The notes under the pieces are model-generated. The model was given only the letters and a program-made list of their open reading frames with translations. It was not told where the DNA came from and ran no database searches. 6,858 nucleotides of DNA, from NCBI GenBank assembly GCA_021781255.1, contig JAJXXG010000034.1, positions 1 to 6,858 of the forward strand, written 5' to 3'. This document shows, one piece after another, positions 1-6,700 of this stretch; the first letter of the stretch is position 1; each line of letters opens with the position of its first letter. Source of the stretch: Acidobacteriota bacterium (GTDB lineage Bacteria; Acidobacteriota; Terriglobia; Terriglobales; Acidobacteriaceae). Both the position numbers and the translations under genes were made by a program.

Positions 1-110
1 AAAAACCTGGATACTGAAACCATCACCGAATAGCGATCAGTCGCTCTACGGGCTTTGTAGCGCGATGTGATTTTCCGTCGATCAGGGCTTTGAGCGTTTT
101 TCAACAAGTT

Positions 111-271
111 CCTAGAGCGGAACCAGAGTAAACGTGTCCTTGCGTTAATCCGTGAAGGGCGGCTTTTACTTCCACCCCAAGGACAAGAATCCGTCCTTGG
201 GGGCCCGGTTGCGGAAAAAGCCACTTGGCTGACGTGCTTCCGGGATACATCTACTCTGGTTCCGCTATAGG
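111..271. repeat. 161-bp imperfect inverted-repeat element (MITE-like or structured RNA)
   Basis: The ends 111-130 and 252-271 are inverted copies matching at 19 of 20 positions, with a single mismatch at 115/267. The inner 15 bases (116-130 against 252-266) are exact. Further inward, 161-167 (GGCTTTT) pairs with 216-222 (AAAAGCC), and a central hairpin has an exact 10-bp stem, 175-184 with 193-202, and an 8-nt loop. The arms share nearly the same centre, so the whole block can fold into one long interrupted stem. No transposase is present inside, and I see no target-site duplication at the outer edges. It could be a MITE-like non-autonomous element, an intergenic palindromic repeat, or a structured leader or terminator. 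The pairing is read directly; the nature of the element is inference. Confidence 0.7.
175..202. other. Strong hairpin at the centre of the inverted repeat
   Basis: CCCCAAGGAC (175-184) and GTCCTTGGGG (193-202) form a perfect 10-bp stem around the loop AAGAATCC. There is no T run directly after it on either strand, so it is not a typical intrinsic terminator. It is the innermost arm pair of the 111-271 element. Confidence 0.7.
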
Positions 272-448
272 GCCAGGGATTTGCAGCCCGAAAACCCTGC
301 ATGGGCGGCTCAAAAATCCCGCTTCGTCAGGCGTGAAATCCAGAGTAAAATCCGGGTGTGCCGCTGGCGAGACGAACCTCGCCGCCAGAGACGGCCAAGA
401 TCCATCGTAAAACGCAGCAAAATAAAGATTTATTCAAATCTTCATGCC

Positions 449-478
449 TTGCTAAAACCCCCTCCAGGCCATTAAAAT
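449..478 (+). promoter_or_regulatory. Predicted sigma-70-type promoter for gyrA
   Basis: A -35 box TTGCTA (449-454, 4 of 6 to TTGACA) and a -10 box TAAAAT (473-478, 5 of 6 to TATAAT) are separated by 18 bp, in a locally AT-rich patch that stands out from the GC-rich surroundings. Transcription would begin near 485, leaving a leader of about 70 nt before the gyrA start and placing the hairpin at 495-520 inside that leader. The boxes are read directly; activity is inferred. Confidence 0.5.
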
Positions 479-494
479 AATAAGGAAGACCTGC

Positions 495-525
495 GGATCC
501 GGCCCTGCTTATTCCGGACCTTTTT
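495..525 (+). terminator. Terminator-like hairpin with T run in the gyrA leader
   Basis: Stem TCCGG (498-502) with CCGGA (514-518), lengthened by GG (495-496) with CC (519-520) across an unpaired A497. The loop is 11 nt and is followed directly by TTTTT (521-525). This is the arrangement of a weak Rho-independent terminator. It lies between the predicted promoter (449-478) and the gyrA start at 555, so it could be an attenuator, or the terminator of a transcript from further upstream. Confidence 0.5.
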
Positions 526-554
526 GCCGCCTTCCCGTGGGCCACAAAGAATCT

Positions 555-3164
555 ATGGCAGACGACCAGAATCCTCAGCTTCCTCTCGACGGAGCGACCC
601 CTCCTGGCGGCACAAATCTTATCCCCATCAACATTGAAGAGGAGATGCGCCGCTCTTATCTCGACTACTCGATGTCGGTGATCATCGGGCGCGCGCTGCC
701 CGATGCCCGCGACGGACTCAAGCCCGTGCACCGCCGCGTGCTTTACACCATGAGCGAGATGGGCCTGGAGCACAACAAGAAATACACCAAGTGCGCCAAA
801 GTGGTGGGCCAGGCGATGGGCGTCTACCATCCTCACGGCGATTCGGCCATCTACGACACGCTCGTGCGCATGGCGCAGCCCTTCTCGCTGCGTTATCCGC
901 TGGTCGACGGCCAGGGAAACTTCGGCTCAGTCGACGGCGACCCACCTGCAGCGATGCGTTATACCGAGTGCCGCATGGAGCGCATCGCCGGCGAGCTGCT
1001 GGCCGACATCGAGATGGAAACCGTGGACTTTGTGCCGAACTACGACGAGTCCACGCAGGAGCCGTCGGTGCTGCCCTCGCGGATTCCGAACCTGATCCTC
1101 AACGGGTCGAGCGGCATCGCAGTGGGCATGGCGACGAATATTCCGCCACACAATTTGACAGAAGTCGTCAACGCCGCAATCGAACTCGTCAAGAACCCCA
1201 AAGCGGGCCTGGCCGAAGTTCTCAAGCACGTTCACGGTCCCGACTTTCCCACCGGCGCCATTCTTTATGGCCGCAGTGGAATAGCAGAGGCGTATCGCAC
1301 AGGCCGCGGCCGTTTTGTGATGCGCGCCCGGGTCGCAATCGAAAGCGTCACGAAGGATCTCAAGGCTCTCGTGGTCACGGAGCTTCCCTACCAGGTAAAC
1401 AAGGCCACGCTCTACAAGCGCATCGCCGAGCTTGTCGACAACAAGGTCATCACCGACATCGACATCGGCTCCGACCGCACGCGCGACGAGAGCGACCGCG
1501 ACGGCATGAGGATGGTCATCGGCCTCAAGCGCGGAGCGCAGCCTGAGATTGTTCTGAACCAGCTCTACAAGCACACGCAGCTTCAGGAAAGTTTTTCCAT
1601 GATCTTCCTGGCCGTGGTCAACGGCCAGCCGCGCGAGATGGGCCTCGACGATGCCATCCGAGTCTTTATCGACCATCGCGTCGATGTCGTGCAGCGCCGC
1701 ACCGTCTACCTGCTGCGCAAGGCGCGCGAGCGCGAGCACATCCTCGAAGGCCTCAAGATTGCCCTCGACAACCTCGACACCGTAATCCGGATCATTCGCG
1801 CGTCGGCCTCCCGAGCCGAGGCGCGCGAGAATCTCTACGCGTGGGGCAAAGGCACTGAGATCGTCATTATGCTCGACCGCGAGCTGCACAGCCACGAGGA
1901 AAAGGGCCTCACCCTGCGGCAGGTCGATGCCATTCTCGAATTGCAGCTCTACCGCCTCACGCAACTCTCGGTGGACGAACTCTTGAAAGAGTTGGCCGAA
2001 ATCAGAGAAAAAATCGCTGGGTACGAGGCCATTCTGGCCAGCGAGAAGAAGCTGCGCTCGGTCATCGTCAAGGAACTCGAAGAAGTCCGTGACAAGTATG
2101 GCGACAAGCGCCGCACGGAAATTGTGGACGAGGGCGTCGAGTTGCAGCTCGAGGACCTCATCGCCGACGAGCAGGTCGCCGTCACCGTCAGCCATCAGGG
2201 CTACCTCAAGCGCACGCCCATCAGCACCTATCGCCAGCAGCGGCGCGGCGGAACGGGACGCATGGGGATGAAGACCCGCGAGGAGGATTTTGTCGCCCAG
2301 CTCATTGTCGACTCAACCCACTCCTACCTGCTCTGCTTCACCAACACCGGCCGCGTCTACTGGCTCAAGGTCTACGAGATCCCCGACGTCGGCGCGGCGG
2401 GCAAGGGCAAGTCGATGCAAAGCCTGCTCGACCTGCAGCAGGGCGAAAACGTCCGCGCCATCCTGCCCGTCCGCGACCTTGAAGAAGAGGGCAAATACAT
2501 TTTCTTCGCCACGCAAAAAGGCACGGTCAAAAAGACACCGCTCAAGGACTTCTCCAACGTCATGTCGCGGGGCATCATCGCCATCGGCATCGACTCTGAC
2601 GACGAGCTGGTCGCCGCGCGCATCACCGACCGCAGCCAGATTGTTTTTCTGGCCACGCATCTGGGCCTTGCCATCCGTTTCGAAGAGAGCGATGTGCGCT
2701 CCATGGGCCGCCCGGCCTTCGGCGTGCGCGGCATCTCGCTCATCAAGAACGACTACGTCGTAGGCGTCGCGGTCACGCCCAAGGAGCACGAGCCTGGAGC
2801 TTATCGCATTCTCTCCGTCAGCGAGAACGGCTTCGGCAAGCGCACCGACGTTGAGGAGTACCGCCTGCAAACGCGCGGCGGCAAAGGCGTGAAAAACATG
2901 GCCGTCACCGACCGCATCGGCCGTGTGAACACCATTCAGCTCGTCGACGACACCTCGGAGATGATTATCATCAGCCAGTTCGGCAAGATCATCCGCGTCG
3001 ACACCAAGACCATCCGCGCTGCCGGCCGCGCCACGCAGGGCGTGCGTCTGCTCAACCTGGAGCCGGAGGACAAGGTCGCCGCCGCCGTCATCATCCCGCC
3101 CGAAGAACTCAACGGCAATGGAAACGGCAATCACGAAGGCGAGCAGGGGACGCTGCTGCAGTAG
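555..3164 (+). CDS. gyrA: DNA gyrase subunit A
   Basis: Catalytic breakage-reunion subunit of type IIA DNA gyrase (A2B2 with GyrB), which introduces negative supercoils with ATP in the cytoplasm. It has 869 residues, normal for GyrA. The winged-helix and tower domains run from about residue 25 to 520. The active-site tyrosine is Y136 in [10 protein letters not shown]. The quinolone region reads [11 protein letters not shown], with S97 and D101 at the positions of E. coli S83 and D87, so neither classical resistance residue is changed. A coiled-coil stretch lies around 390-480. The C-terminal DNA-wrapping pinwheel starts near 530 and carries a GyrA-box at 562-568 (QRRGGTG), which distinguishes it from ParC; a similar QTRGGKG occurs at 772-778. 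The tail is rich in N, G and E. The start is taken at ATG 555; an in-frame GTG at 537 would add six residues. Neither has a strong Shine-Dalgarno, so the start is the least certain part. No gyrB is adjacent. The last 77 bases are repeated at 3962-4038. Confidence 0.97.
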   Translation: MADDQNPQLPLDGATPPGGTNLIPINIEEEMRRSYLDYSMSVIIGRALPDARDGLKPVHRRVLYTMSEMGLEHNKKYTKCAKVVGQAMGVYHPHGDSAIYDTLVRMAQPFSLRYPLVDGQGNFGSVDGDPPAAMRYTECRMERIAGELLADIEMETVDFVPNYDESTQEPSVLPSRIPNLILNGSSGIAVGMATNIPPHNLTEVVNAAIELVKNPKAGLAEVLKHVHGPDFPTGAILYGRSGIAEAYRTGRGRFVMRARVAIESVTKDLKALVVTELPYQVNKATLYKRIAELVDNKVITDIDIGSDRTRDESDRDGMRMVIGLKRGAQPEIVLNQLYKHTQLQESFSMIFLAVVNGQPREMGLDDAIRVFIDHRVDVVQRRTVYLLRKAREREHILEGLKIALDNLDTVIRIIRASASRAEARENLYAWGKGTEIVIMLDRELHSHEEKGLTLRQVDAILELQLYRLTQLSVDELLKELAEIREKIAGYEAILASEKKLRSVIVKELEEVRDKYGDKRRTEIVDEGVELQLEDLIADEQVAVTVSHQGYLKRTPISTYRQQRRGGTGRMGMKTREEDFVAQLIVDSTHSYLLCFTNTGRVYWLKVYEIPDVGAAGKGKSMQSLLDLQQGENVRAILPVRDLEEEGKYIFFATQKGTVKKTPLKDFSNVMSRGIIAIGIDSDDELVAARITDRSQIVFLATHLGLAIRFEESDVRSMGRPAFGVRGISLIKNDYVVGVAVTPKEHEPGAYRILSVSENGFGKRTDVEEYRLQTRGGKGVKNMAVTDRIGRVNTIQLVDDTSEMIIISQFGKIIRVDTKTIRAAGRATQGVRLLNLEPEDKVAAAVIIPPEELNGNGNGNHEGEQGTLLQ
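3088..3164 (+). repeat. Direct repeat, copy 1: 3' end of gyrA
   Basis: These 77 bases encode the end of GyrA (from IIPPEE through the NGNGNGN stretch to LLQ and the stop). They match 3962-4038 at 74 of 77 positions, with a shift of 874 bases. The mismatches are 3104 (A against T, Glu to Asp), 3161 (CAG against CAA, silent) and 3164 (TAG against TAA). The central 56 bases, 3105-3160, are identical. Similarity stops sharply after the stop codon. Confidence 0.95.
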
Positions 3165-3178
3165 GATGTTAGGTGACA

Positions 3179-3394
3179 ATGAGTGCCAACAGGACAATTC
3201 GCAGAGTAACGGACCTCAAGGCGCAGCGAATGGAAGCCTACCGGTATTGGCAAAGCCGCACCGCGGCAGAGCGAATGGATGCTATCGAAGAGGTTGTACG
3301 GGACGTGTACTTCGCCAAGGGGATCGATCTGGACCGCATACCTTCAAACAAGACACTCGTCCGTGTCGTTCGTCCAAATTGGAAGGCAGCCTGA
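3179..3394 (+). CDS. Small conserved-type protein, putative partner of the downstream nucleotidyltransferase
   Basis: A 71-residue soluble protein with no signal peptide or membrane segment. I know no named function for it. The N-terminal half is basic (NRTIRRVTDLKAQR, residues 4-17), followed by YRYWQSR (21-27), then an amphipathic helix-like ERMDAIEEVVRDVY (31-44) and a basic, tryptophan-containing end (VRVVRPNW). From recall, similar short proteins with the YRYWQSR-type core occur directly before small nucleotidyltransferase genes, which fits the gene starting 31 nt downstream. ATG 3179 is chosen because AGGTG (3171-3175) lies just before it; a GTG at 3173 would add two residues. The gene begins 14 nt after the gyrA stop, so it could be read from the gyrA transcript. 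A role as antitoxin or regulatory partner is inference. Confidence 0.7.
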   Translation: MSANRTIRRVTDLKAQRMEAYRYWQSRTAAERMDAIEEVVRDVYFAKGIDLDRIPSNKTLVRVVRPNWKAA

Positions 3395-3425
3395 AACCTG
3401 AATGTAAGAGGAGTGGCGCTGCACC

Positions 3426-3926
3426 GTGTTCAAAGATCAGAAGGACATCGTCGCAGCATTCAACTCCCACGGCGTAAAGTATCTTGTCATTGGTGCTCAC
3501 GCCGTAGGCATTTACGCTGAACCCCGTGGAACAAAGGATCTCGATCTATTCATCAAGGCCGACGAAGCAAACAGTAAGGCAGTCTTTGCAGCTCTTGCGG
3601 AGTATGGCGCCCCTCTCGTCAAAATGACTCCAGCCGACTTCAACGACAGGCCGTCTTCCGTTTTTCAGCTTGGCATGGAACCCAACCGCGTAGACATTTT
3701 GCAGGGAATTGCGGGGGTCACTTTTGAGGAAGCCTGGAAAGCTCGCGAAGAAAAACTCCTCGACAAGGAGACACCGGCGCACGTCATCTCGCGCGAACAT
3801 CTGATCCGAAACAAACTTGCCTCCGGGAGGCTCCAGGACCTCGCGGACGTGGAAAAGCTCCGCGAGTCAGCTTCAGTGAGCATATCCCGCCGCAAGGCGG
3901 TGTCGAAAAGTCGTCGCAAACAATAG
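3426..3926 (+). CDS. Minimal nucleotidyltransferase-fold protein (AbiEii/MNT/DUF6036-like), possible toxin-antitoxin component
   Basis: A 166-residue soluble protein of the nucleotidyltransferase (pol-beta-like) superfamily. The signature is VIGAHAVGIYAEPRGTKDLDLFI-like over residues 21-43: a glycine-containing loop (G23), then R34-G-T-K-D38-L-D40, the paired metal-binding aspartates. A probable third carboxylate is D90 in RVDIL. The C-terminal part contains a helix pattern typical of this group, HLIRNKLASGRLQDLADVE (about 122-140), and ends in a strongly basic tail (SRRKAVSKSRRK). Family members move a nucleotide onto a protein or RNA target, and several act as toxins or MNT antitoxins; the substrate here is unknown. 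The start is GTG 3426, with AGAGGAG (3407-3413) 12 nt upstream. It follows the small gene by 31 nt, probably co-transcribed. Base composition looks less GC-rich than gyrA, which suggests acquired DNA. The motif triad is intact, so it is probably active. Confidence 0.85.
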   Translation: MFKDQKDIVAAFNSHGVKYLVIGAHAVGIYAEPRGTKDLDLFIKADEANSKAVFAALAEYGAPLVKMTPADFNDRPSSVFQLGMEPNRVDILQGIAGVTFEEAWKAREEKLLDKETPAHVISREHLIRNKLASGRLQDLADVEKLRESASVSISRRKAVSKSRRKQ

Positions 3927-3961
3927 CGGTACGCCTTCGAGAAGAGAGAAGGCCGCCAAAA

Positions 3962-4038
3962 TCATCATCCCGCCCGATGAACTCAACGGCAATGGAAACG
4001 GCAATCACGAAGGCGAGCAGGGGACGCTGCTGCAATAA
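3962..4038 (+). pseudogene. Direct repeat, copy 2: detached gyrA 3' end
   Basis: Seventy-seven bases matching 3088-3164 at 74 positions and retaining the gyrA reading frame. It encodes IIPPDELNG, the [10 protein letters not shown] stretch and LLQ, ending in TAA at 4036-4038. Upstream similarity fades: 3952-3957 still matches (GCCGCC), but 3958-3961 is AAAA, and the preceding in-frame codons read REKAAKI in place of DKVAAAV. The fragment has no start codon of its own in frame and is not expected to make protein. It is either the original gyrA tail displaced by the inserted module or a tail carried in with it. Because both copies keep frame and stop, recombination between them would delete 874 bp and leave a complete gyrA. 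Confidence 0.9.
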
Positions 4039-4060
4039 CCGCAGCGAACAGCGGCCGGTT

Positions 4061-4080
4061 GCCAGCGATCGAATGCTGGC
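4061..4080. other. Hairpin after the gyrA tail copy
   Basis: GCCAGC (4061-4066) and GCTGGC (4075-4080) form a perfect 6-bp stem around an 8-nt loop, extendable by T4059-A4082 and a T-G pair. There is no T run, so it is not a standard intrinsic terminator. It may have been the stem at the end of the original gyrA transcript. Confidence 0.45.
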
Positions 4081-4095
4081 GATGGCTCATCCATT

Positions 4096-4121
4096 CCCAT
4101 GTCTTAAAGGCGAGGCCTGGG
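4096..4121. repeat. Imperfect palindrome, possible dispersed intergenic repeat
   Basis: CCCATGTCT (4096-4104) pairs with AGGCCTGGG (4113-4121) at 8 of 9 positions, counting one G-U, with loop TAAAGGCG and the following bases GCACCCGG. From memory, intergenic palindromes of the form CCATGTCT...AGACATGGGGCACCC are frequent in Acidobacteriaceae genomes, and this would be a decayed copy. That link is recall only; the pairing is seen directly. Confidence 0.4.
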
Positions 4122-4201
4122 GCACCCGGCAGTTGCATGGAGTTGGCTATACGAGGGCATAAAAGAGTACAACGGAAGTGGCTGGTTCCATGACCGCTGA
4201 C

Positions 4202-4208
4202 AAGGGAG
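4202..4208 (+). promoter_or_regulatory. Ribosome-binding site deciding the flavoprotein start
   Basis: AAGGGAG ends 8 nt before ATG 4217. It lies inside the longer open frame, which could otherwise start at GTG 4178 or ATG 4190. The good Shine-Dalgarno, plus the fact that the family's first beta strand begins directly at 4217, favours the shorter protein. Confidence 0.7.
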
Positions 4209-4216
4209 ACGTTCCG

Positions 4217-4876
4217 ATGGAAGTGCTGGCTTTTAATGGAAGTCCGCGAAAGGACTGGAACACTGCAACGCTGCTGAAGAAGTCTCTGGAAGGAGCAGCA
4301 TCAAAAGGGGCGACTACGAAGCTCATTCATCTTTATGATCTAGACTTCAAAGGCTGCCAGAGCTGTTTCGGCTGCAAAAAGAAGGGCGGCCCCAGCTACG
4401 GAAGATGTGCGATCAAGGATAGCCTGACGCCGACCCTTCGGCAGGTAGAGAAAGCCGACGCCCTTATCCTGGGATCGCCGATCTACCTCATGACAGTCTC
4501 CGGACAGATGAAATCATTCCTGGAGCGGCTGGCATTCCCCTTTCTGCGCTATGTAAAGGACACCGATCCTGCGCCGAGCCTTTTTCCGCGAAAGATCTCG
4601 ACCGGCTTTATCTACACGATGGGTATGACCGAAGAAATATGGAAGGGAACCGGCTGCGACAAGGGCCTCGCGCTTAACGAGTTCTTTCTGCGGAGAATCT
4701 TTGGCAGATCGGAATCGCTTTACTGCTATGACACCCTGCAGTTCGAAGATTATTCAAAGATCGATCAGGACCGTTTTGATCCGGAGAAAAAAGCAGCCAG
4801 GCGGAAAGAACAGTTCCCTCGGGACTGCCAGAAAGCCTTTGAAATGGGGATAAGGTTTGCGGACGGAGCCGCCTAA
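4217..4876 (+). CDS. Flavodoxin-fold NAD(P)H-dependent FMN reductase / iron-sulfur flavoprotein-like
   Basis: A 219-residue cytoplasmic flavoprotein of the NADPH-dependent FMN reductase (flavodoxin-like) superfamily, expected to bind FMN and carry electrons from NAD(P)H to an unidentified acceptor. The N-terminal strand and FMN phosphate loop read MEVLAFNGSPRKDWNTATLL (1-20). The second FMN-binding segment is GSPIYLMTVSGQMKSFLER (86-104). Between them lie four cysteines, C47, C50, C53 and C64 (C-x2-C-x2-C-x10-C). Iron-sulfur flavoproteins have a compact four-cysteine motif at this position that holds a 4Fe-4S cluster. Here the last gap is longer than the usual four to seven residues, so cluster binding is plausible but unproven. 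Alternatives are a quinone or nitro-group reductase. No operon partner is visible: a 178-bp spacer separates it from the gyrA tail copy, and the next gene converges on it with 39 bp between stops. Confidence 0.88.
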   Translation: MEVLAFNGSPRKDWNTATLLKKSLEGAASKGATTKLIHLYDLDFKGCQSCFGCKKKGGPSYGRCAIKDSLTPTLRQVEKADALILGSPIYLMTVSGQMKSFLERLAFPFLRYVKDTDPAPSLFPRKISTGFIYTMGMTEEIWKGTGCDKGLALNEFFLRRIFGRSESLYCYDTLQFEDYSKIDQDRFDPEKKAARRKEQFPRDCQKAFEMGIRFADGAA

Positions 4877-4915
4877 GGTCCAGGTTCTCGCTTCTGACAC
4901 TTGGGAAACCTCGAC

Positions 4916-6526
4916 TCAGGCGCCCGCACGAAGAGACTGATCACTGACCACAGACCCCCTCCGCGACCAGTAGAGATAAACCGGAATCCCAAGGAGCACC
5001 AGGATCAGCCCCGGCCAGGTGTATTGCGGCTTGTAGCGCAAGAGCGCCGCGCAGATGCCTATCGCCATCACAATGTAAAGGCCCGGCAGGTACGGATAGC
5101 CGAAGGCCTTGTAAGGCCGGGGCGCGCCGGGCTGTTTGAAGCGCAGCACGAACAGACCGAGAATCGTGAGAATATAGAACACCAGCACCGCAAAAATAAT
5201 GTAGTCGAGCAACTGGCTGTAGGTGCCGGAGACGCACAGCAGCGTCGTCCAGATTGCCTGCGCAATCAGCCCCGCGGCCGGCGTCTTATAGCGCGGATGC
5301 AGCTTGCCGACTGACTTGAAGAACAATCCGTCGCGCGCCATTGCGTAATATGCGCGCGCGCCTGCCAATGTAATCCCATTTGCGCAGCCGAAGGTTGAGA
5401 TCATGATGGCTGCCGCCATCAGGTAACCGCCGATGCTCGGAAAAATCTGCTGCAAGACCGCGGCGCCGATGCGATCTTCGGCGGCGTACTGCACGCCGCG
5501 CGCAAGGACCGTCGCGCCGTGCGGATCGCCGCGCAGCGGAAGCACCACGATGTACGCGGCGCTGGCCAGGATATATGCGACCAGCACAAACCCCACGCCC
5601 AGAGCGAGCGAAAGCGGAACGTTACGCCGCGGGTTCTTCACTTCCCCGGCGGTGAATGTCACATTATTCCACGCATCGGCAGAAAAAAGAGAGCCCACCT
5701 GCACCACGGCCAGAATAACGATCAGGTTGACCATAACGGTGGGGCCCTGCGCACCCACCTGCACGGGATGCAGCGAACTCCATGCGGCGTTTCTCCAGAA
5801 TTCGCTCCAATGGCTGCCGAAGTTGGCTGCGATGGCGAGGCTGTTGCGGCCCACGGTGAATCCGAGAAAAATCAACCCCACAAGCGAGAGCGCCTTGGCC
5901 ACGGTGAAGATGTTCTGCACCAGTGCGCCGAACTTCATGCCGAAGATGTTCACGGCAGCAAGTAGAAGGACAACGACGATGCCGGCCAGATTCGCGGTGC
6001 TGATGCCGATCTCCATATTGCCAAGCACCATGGGGCCGACATAAATCGGCGGCACATGCGCAATGTGCCAAAGCCAATGCGTGCTTGAGACCGTGGGGAA
6101 GAAGACGCCGAGGAACTTGCCAAAGGCCACGCAAACGGCGGCGATGGTTCCCGTCTCAATAACGAGAAATAACGTCCAGCCATAGAGAAAACCCCACAGC
6201 GGGCCCAGCGACTCGCGCAGGTAGACATACTGGCCGCCAGCTTTGGGCATCATCGCGGCCAGCTCGCCATAGCTGAGCGCGCAGATCATGGTCATGACGG
6301 CGGTGACGACCCAGGCTGCCAGATACAGCGCTGGAGAATCGGTAAGGCGCGCAATATCGCTGTCGACGATGAAGATGCCGCTGCCGATCATCGACCCCAC
6401 AACGATTGTGGTGGCGCTGAACAGGCCCAGACTCTGCACCAGTTGCGGACCGGCGCCGGAGTTTGGCGGCCCAATGTCGAGTCTTGAGTCGAGTGCGGAG
6501 CTGGGTCCGGAATCGCGTTGAGCCAC
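4916..6526 (-). CDS. APC-superfamily amino acid permease (L-type/LAT-like)
   Basis: A 536-residue inner-membrane transporter for amino acids or related amines, probably proton-coupled or an exchanger; the substrate cannot be read from sequence. After a hydrophilic N-terminus of about 35 residues there are about twelve hydrophobic segments. Segment 1 carries the substrate-backbone motif GSMIGSGIF (44-52). Then come the conserved SYGELAAMMPKAGGQYVYLRE (85-105, a proline-glycine loop typical of the family) and, in the middle, WNNVTFTAGEVKNPRRNVP, the loop signature of LAT-type members. A further family motif is ARAYYAMARDGLFF. The start chosen is GTG 6526-6524 because GGGGAG lies 6 nt before it; a TTG at 6544 would add six residues but would put the Shine-Dalgarno inside the gene. 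Length and motifs are intact. It is transcribed towards the flavoprotein gene, and no clear terminator is seen in the 39 bp between them. I find no convincing promoter upstream. Confidence 0.92.
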   Translation of the reverse strand: MAQRDSGPSSALDSRLDIGPPNSGAGPQLVQSLGLFSATTIVVGSMIGSGIFIVDSDIARLTDSPALYLAAWVVTAVMTMICALSYGELAAMMPKAGGQYVYLRESLGPLWGFLYGWTLFLVIETGTIAAVCVAFGKFLGVFFPTVSSTHWLWHIAHVPPIYVGPMVLGNMEIGISTANLAGIVVVLLLAAVNIFGMKFGALVQNIFTVAKALSLVGLIFLGFTVGRNSLAIAANFGSHWSEFWRNAAWSSLHPVQVGAQGPTVMVNLIVILAVVQVGSLFSADAWNNVTFTAGEVKNPRRNVPLSLALGVGFVLVAYILASAAYIVVLPLRGDPHGATVLARGVQYAAEDRIGAAVLQQIFPSIGGYLMAAAIMISTFGCANGITLAGARAYYAMARDGLFFKSVGKLHPRYKTPAAGLIAQAIWTTLLCVSGTYSQLLDYIIFAVLVFYILTILGLFVLRFKQPGAPRPYKAFGYPYLPGLYIVMAIGICAALLRYKPQYTWPGLILVLLGIPVYLYWSRRGSVVSDQSLRAGA

Positions 6527-6532
6527 AGATGT

Positions 6533-6538
6533 CTCCCC
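6533..6538 (-). promoter_or_regulatory. Ribosome-binding site of the permease gene
   Basis: On the minus strand this reads GGGGAG, with 6 nt to the GTG at 6526. It is the reason for preferring the GTG over the TTG six codons upstream. Confidence 0.65.
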
Positions 6539-6687
6539 ACGCAATGCTACGCTGCCGTGGCCTGGTTCAGACCGGAATGCGCTTGGGCCATAGTATCAAA
6601 ACAATTGATTCCATGGTGCCGCGGAGGACTTGAATTCAGGGCAATCGCATGAAGTGGGATGGAACGGTCGATAAACAGAGTTGCGCC

Positions 6688-6700
6688 GCCCCTACGGGGC
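6688..6700. repeat. GC-rich REP-like palindrome
   Basis: GCCCC (6688-6692) and GGGGC (6696-6700) flank a TAC loop, giving a tight 5-bp hairpin. Nearby CCGC-type and GCGG-type bases (about 6685 and 6704-6707) could lengthen it with a bulge. It lies in the 263-bp spacer 6527-6789 between the permease and the transposase, where I see no convincing gene. Small palindromes of this form are common as dispersed intergenic repeats; copy number cannot be judged from one window. Confidence 0.4.

Larger units (their letters stand above)
1..448. other. Non-coding region upstream of gyrA
   Basis: I find no credible gene here. The short open frames lack ribosome-binding sites and family resemblance, and a long minus-strand frame that enters from gyrA is a shadow of it. 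Three structures are visible. A small hairpin has arms 32-36 and 41-45 (AGCGA/TCGCT, loop TCAG). The large inverted repeat at 111-271 is described separately. A third hairpin has arms 366-371 and 378-383 (GGCGAG/CTCGCC, 6-nt loop) and no T run. The 10-mer CCAGAGTAAA occurs at 123-132, inside the inverted repeat, and again at 340-349, so a further partial copy of the repeat end may lie there. The end of a gene left of the window cannot be excluded in the first 100 bases. Confidence 0.6.

Noticed and set aside
225..475. Two overlapping short frames upstream of gyrA
   Set aside because: One begins inside the inverted repeat; neither has a Shine-Dalgarno or recognisable protein sequence.
841..900. 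Quinolone-resistance change in GyrA
   Set aside because: The two main positions keep Ser97 and Asp101 (E. coli 83 and 87), the sensitive-type residues.
927..2195. Long open frame of 422 codons on the minus strand inside gyrA
   Set aside because: It is antisense to a clearly real gene in GC-rich DNA, where stops are rare on the opposite strand, and its protein resembles no family I know.
2313..3197. Minus-strand open frame of 294 codons over the gyrA C-terminal region
   Set aside because: A shadow of gyrA codon usage; no ribosome-binding site and no family resemblance.
3118..4162. Two plus-strand frames (3118-3477 and 3977-4162) sharing [14 protein letters not shown]
   Set aside because: The shared peptide is only the duplicated gyrA tail read in another frame; it is not a protein repeat family.
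4877..4915. Possible bidirectional terminator between the convergent flavoprotein and permease genes
   Set aside because: Only a weak 5-bp pairing (AGGTT 4882-4886 with AACCT 4907-4911) with a long loop and no T run on either strand.
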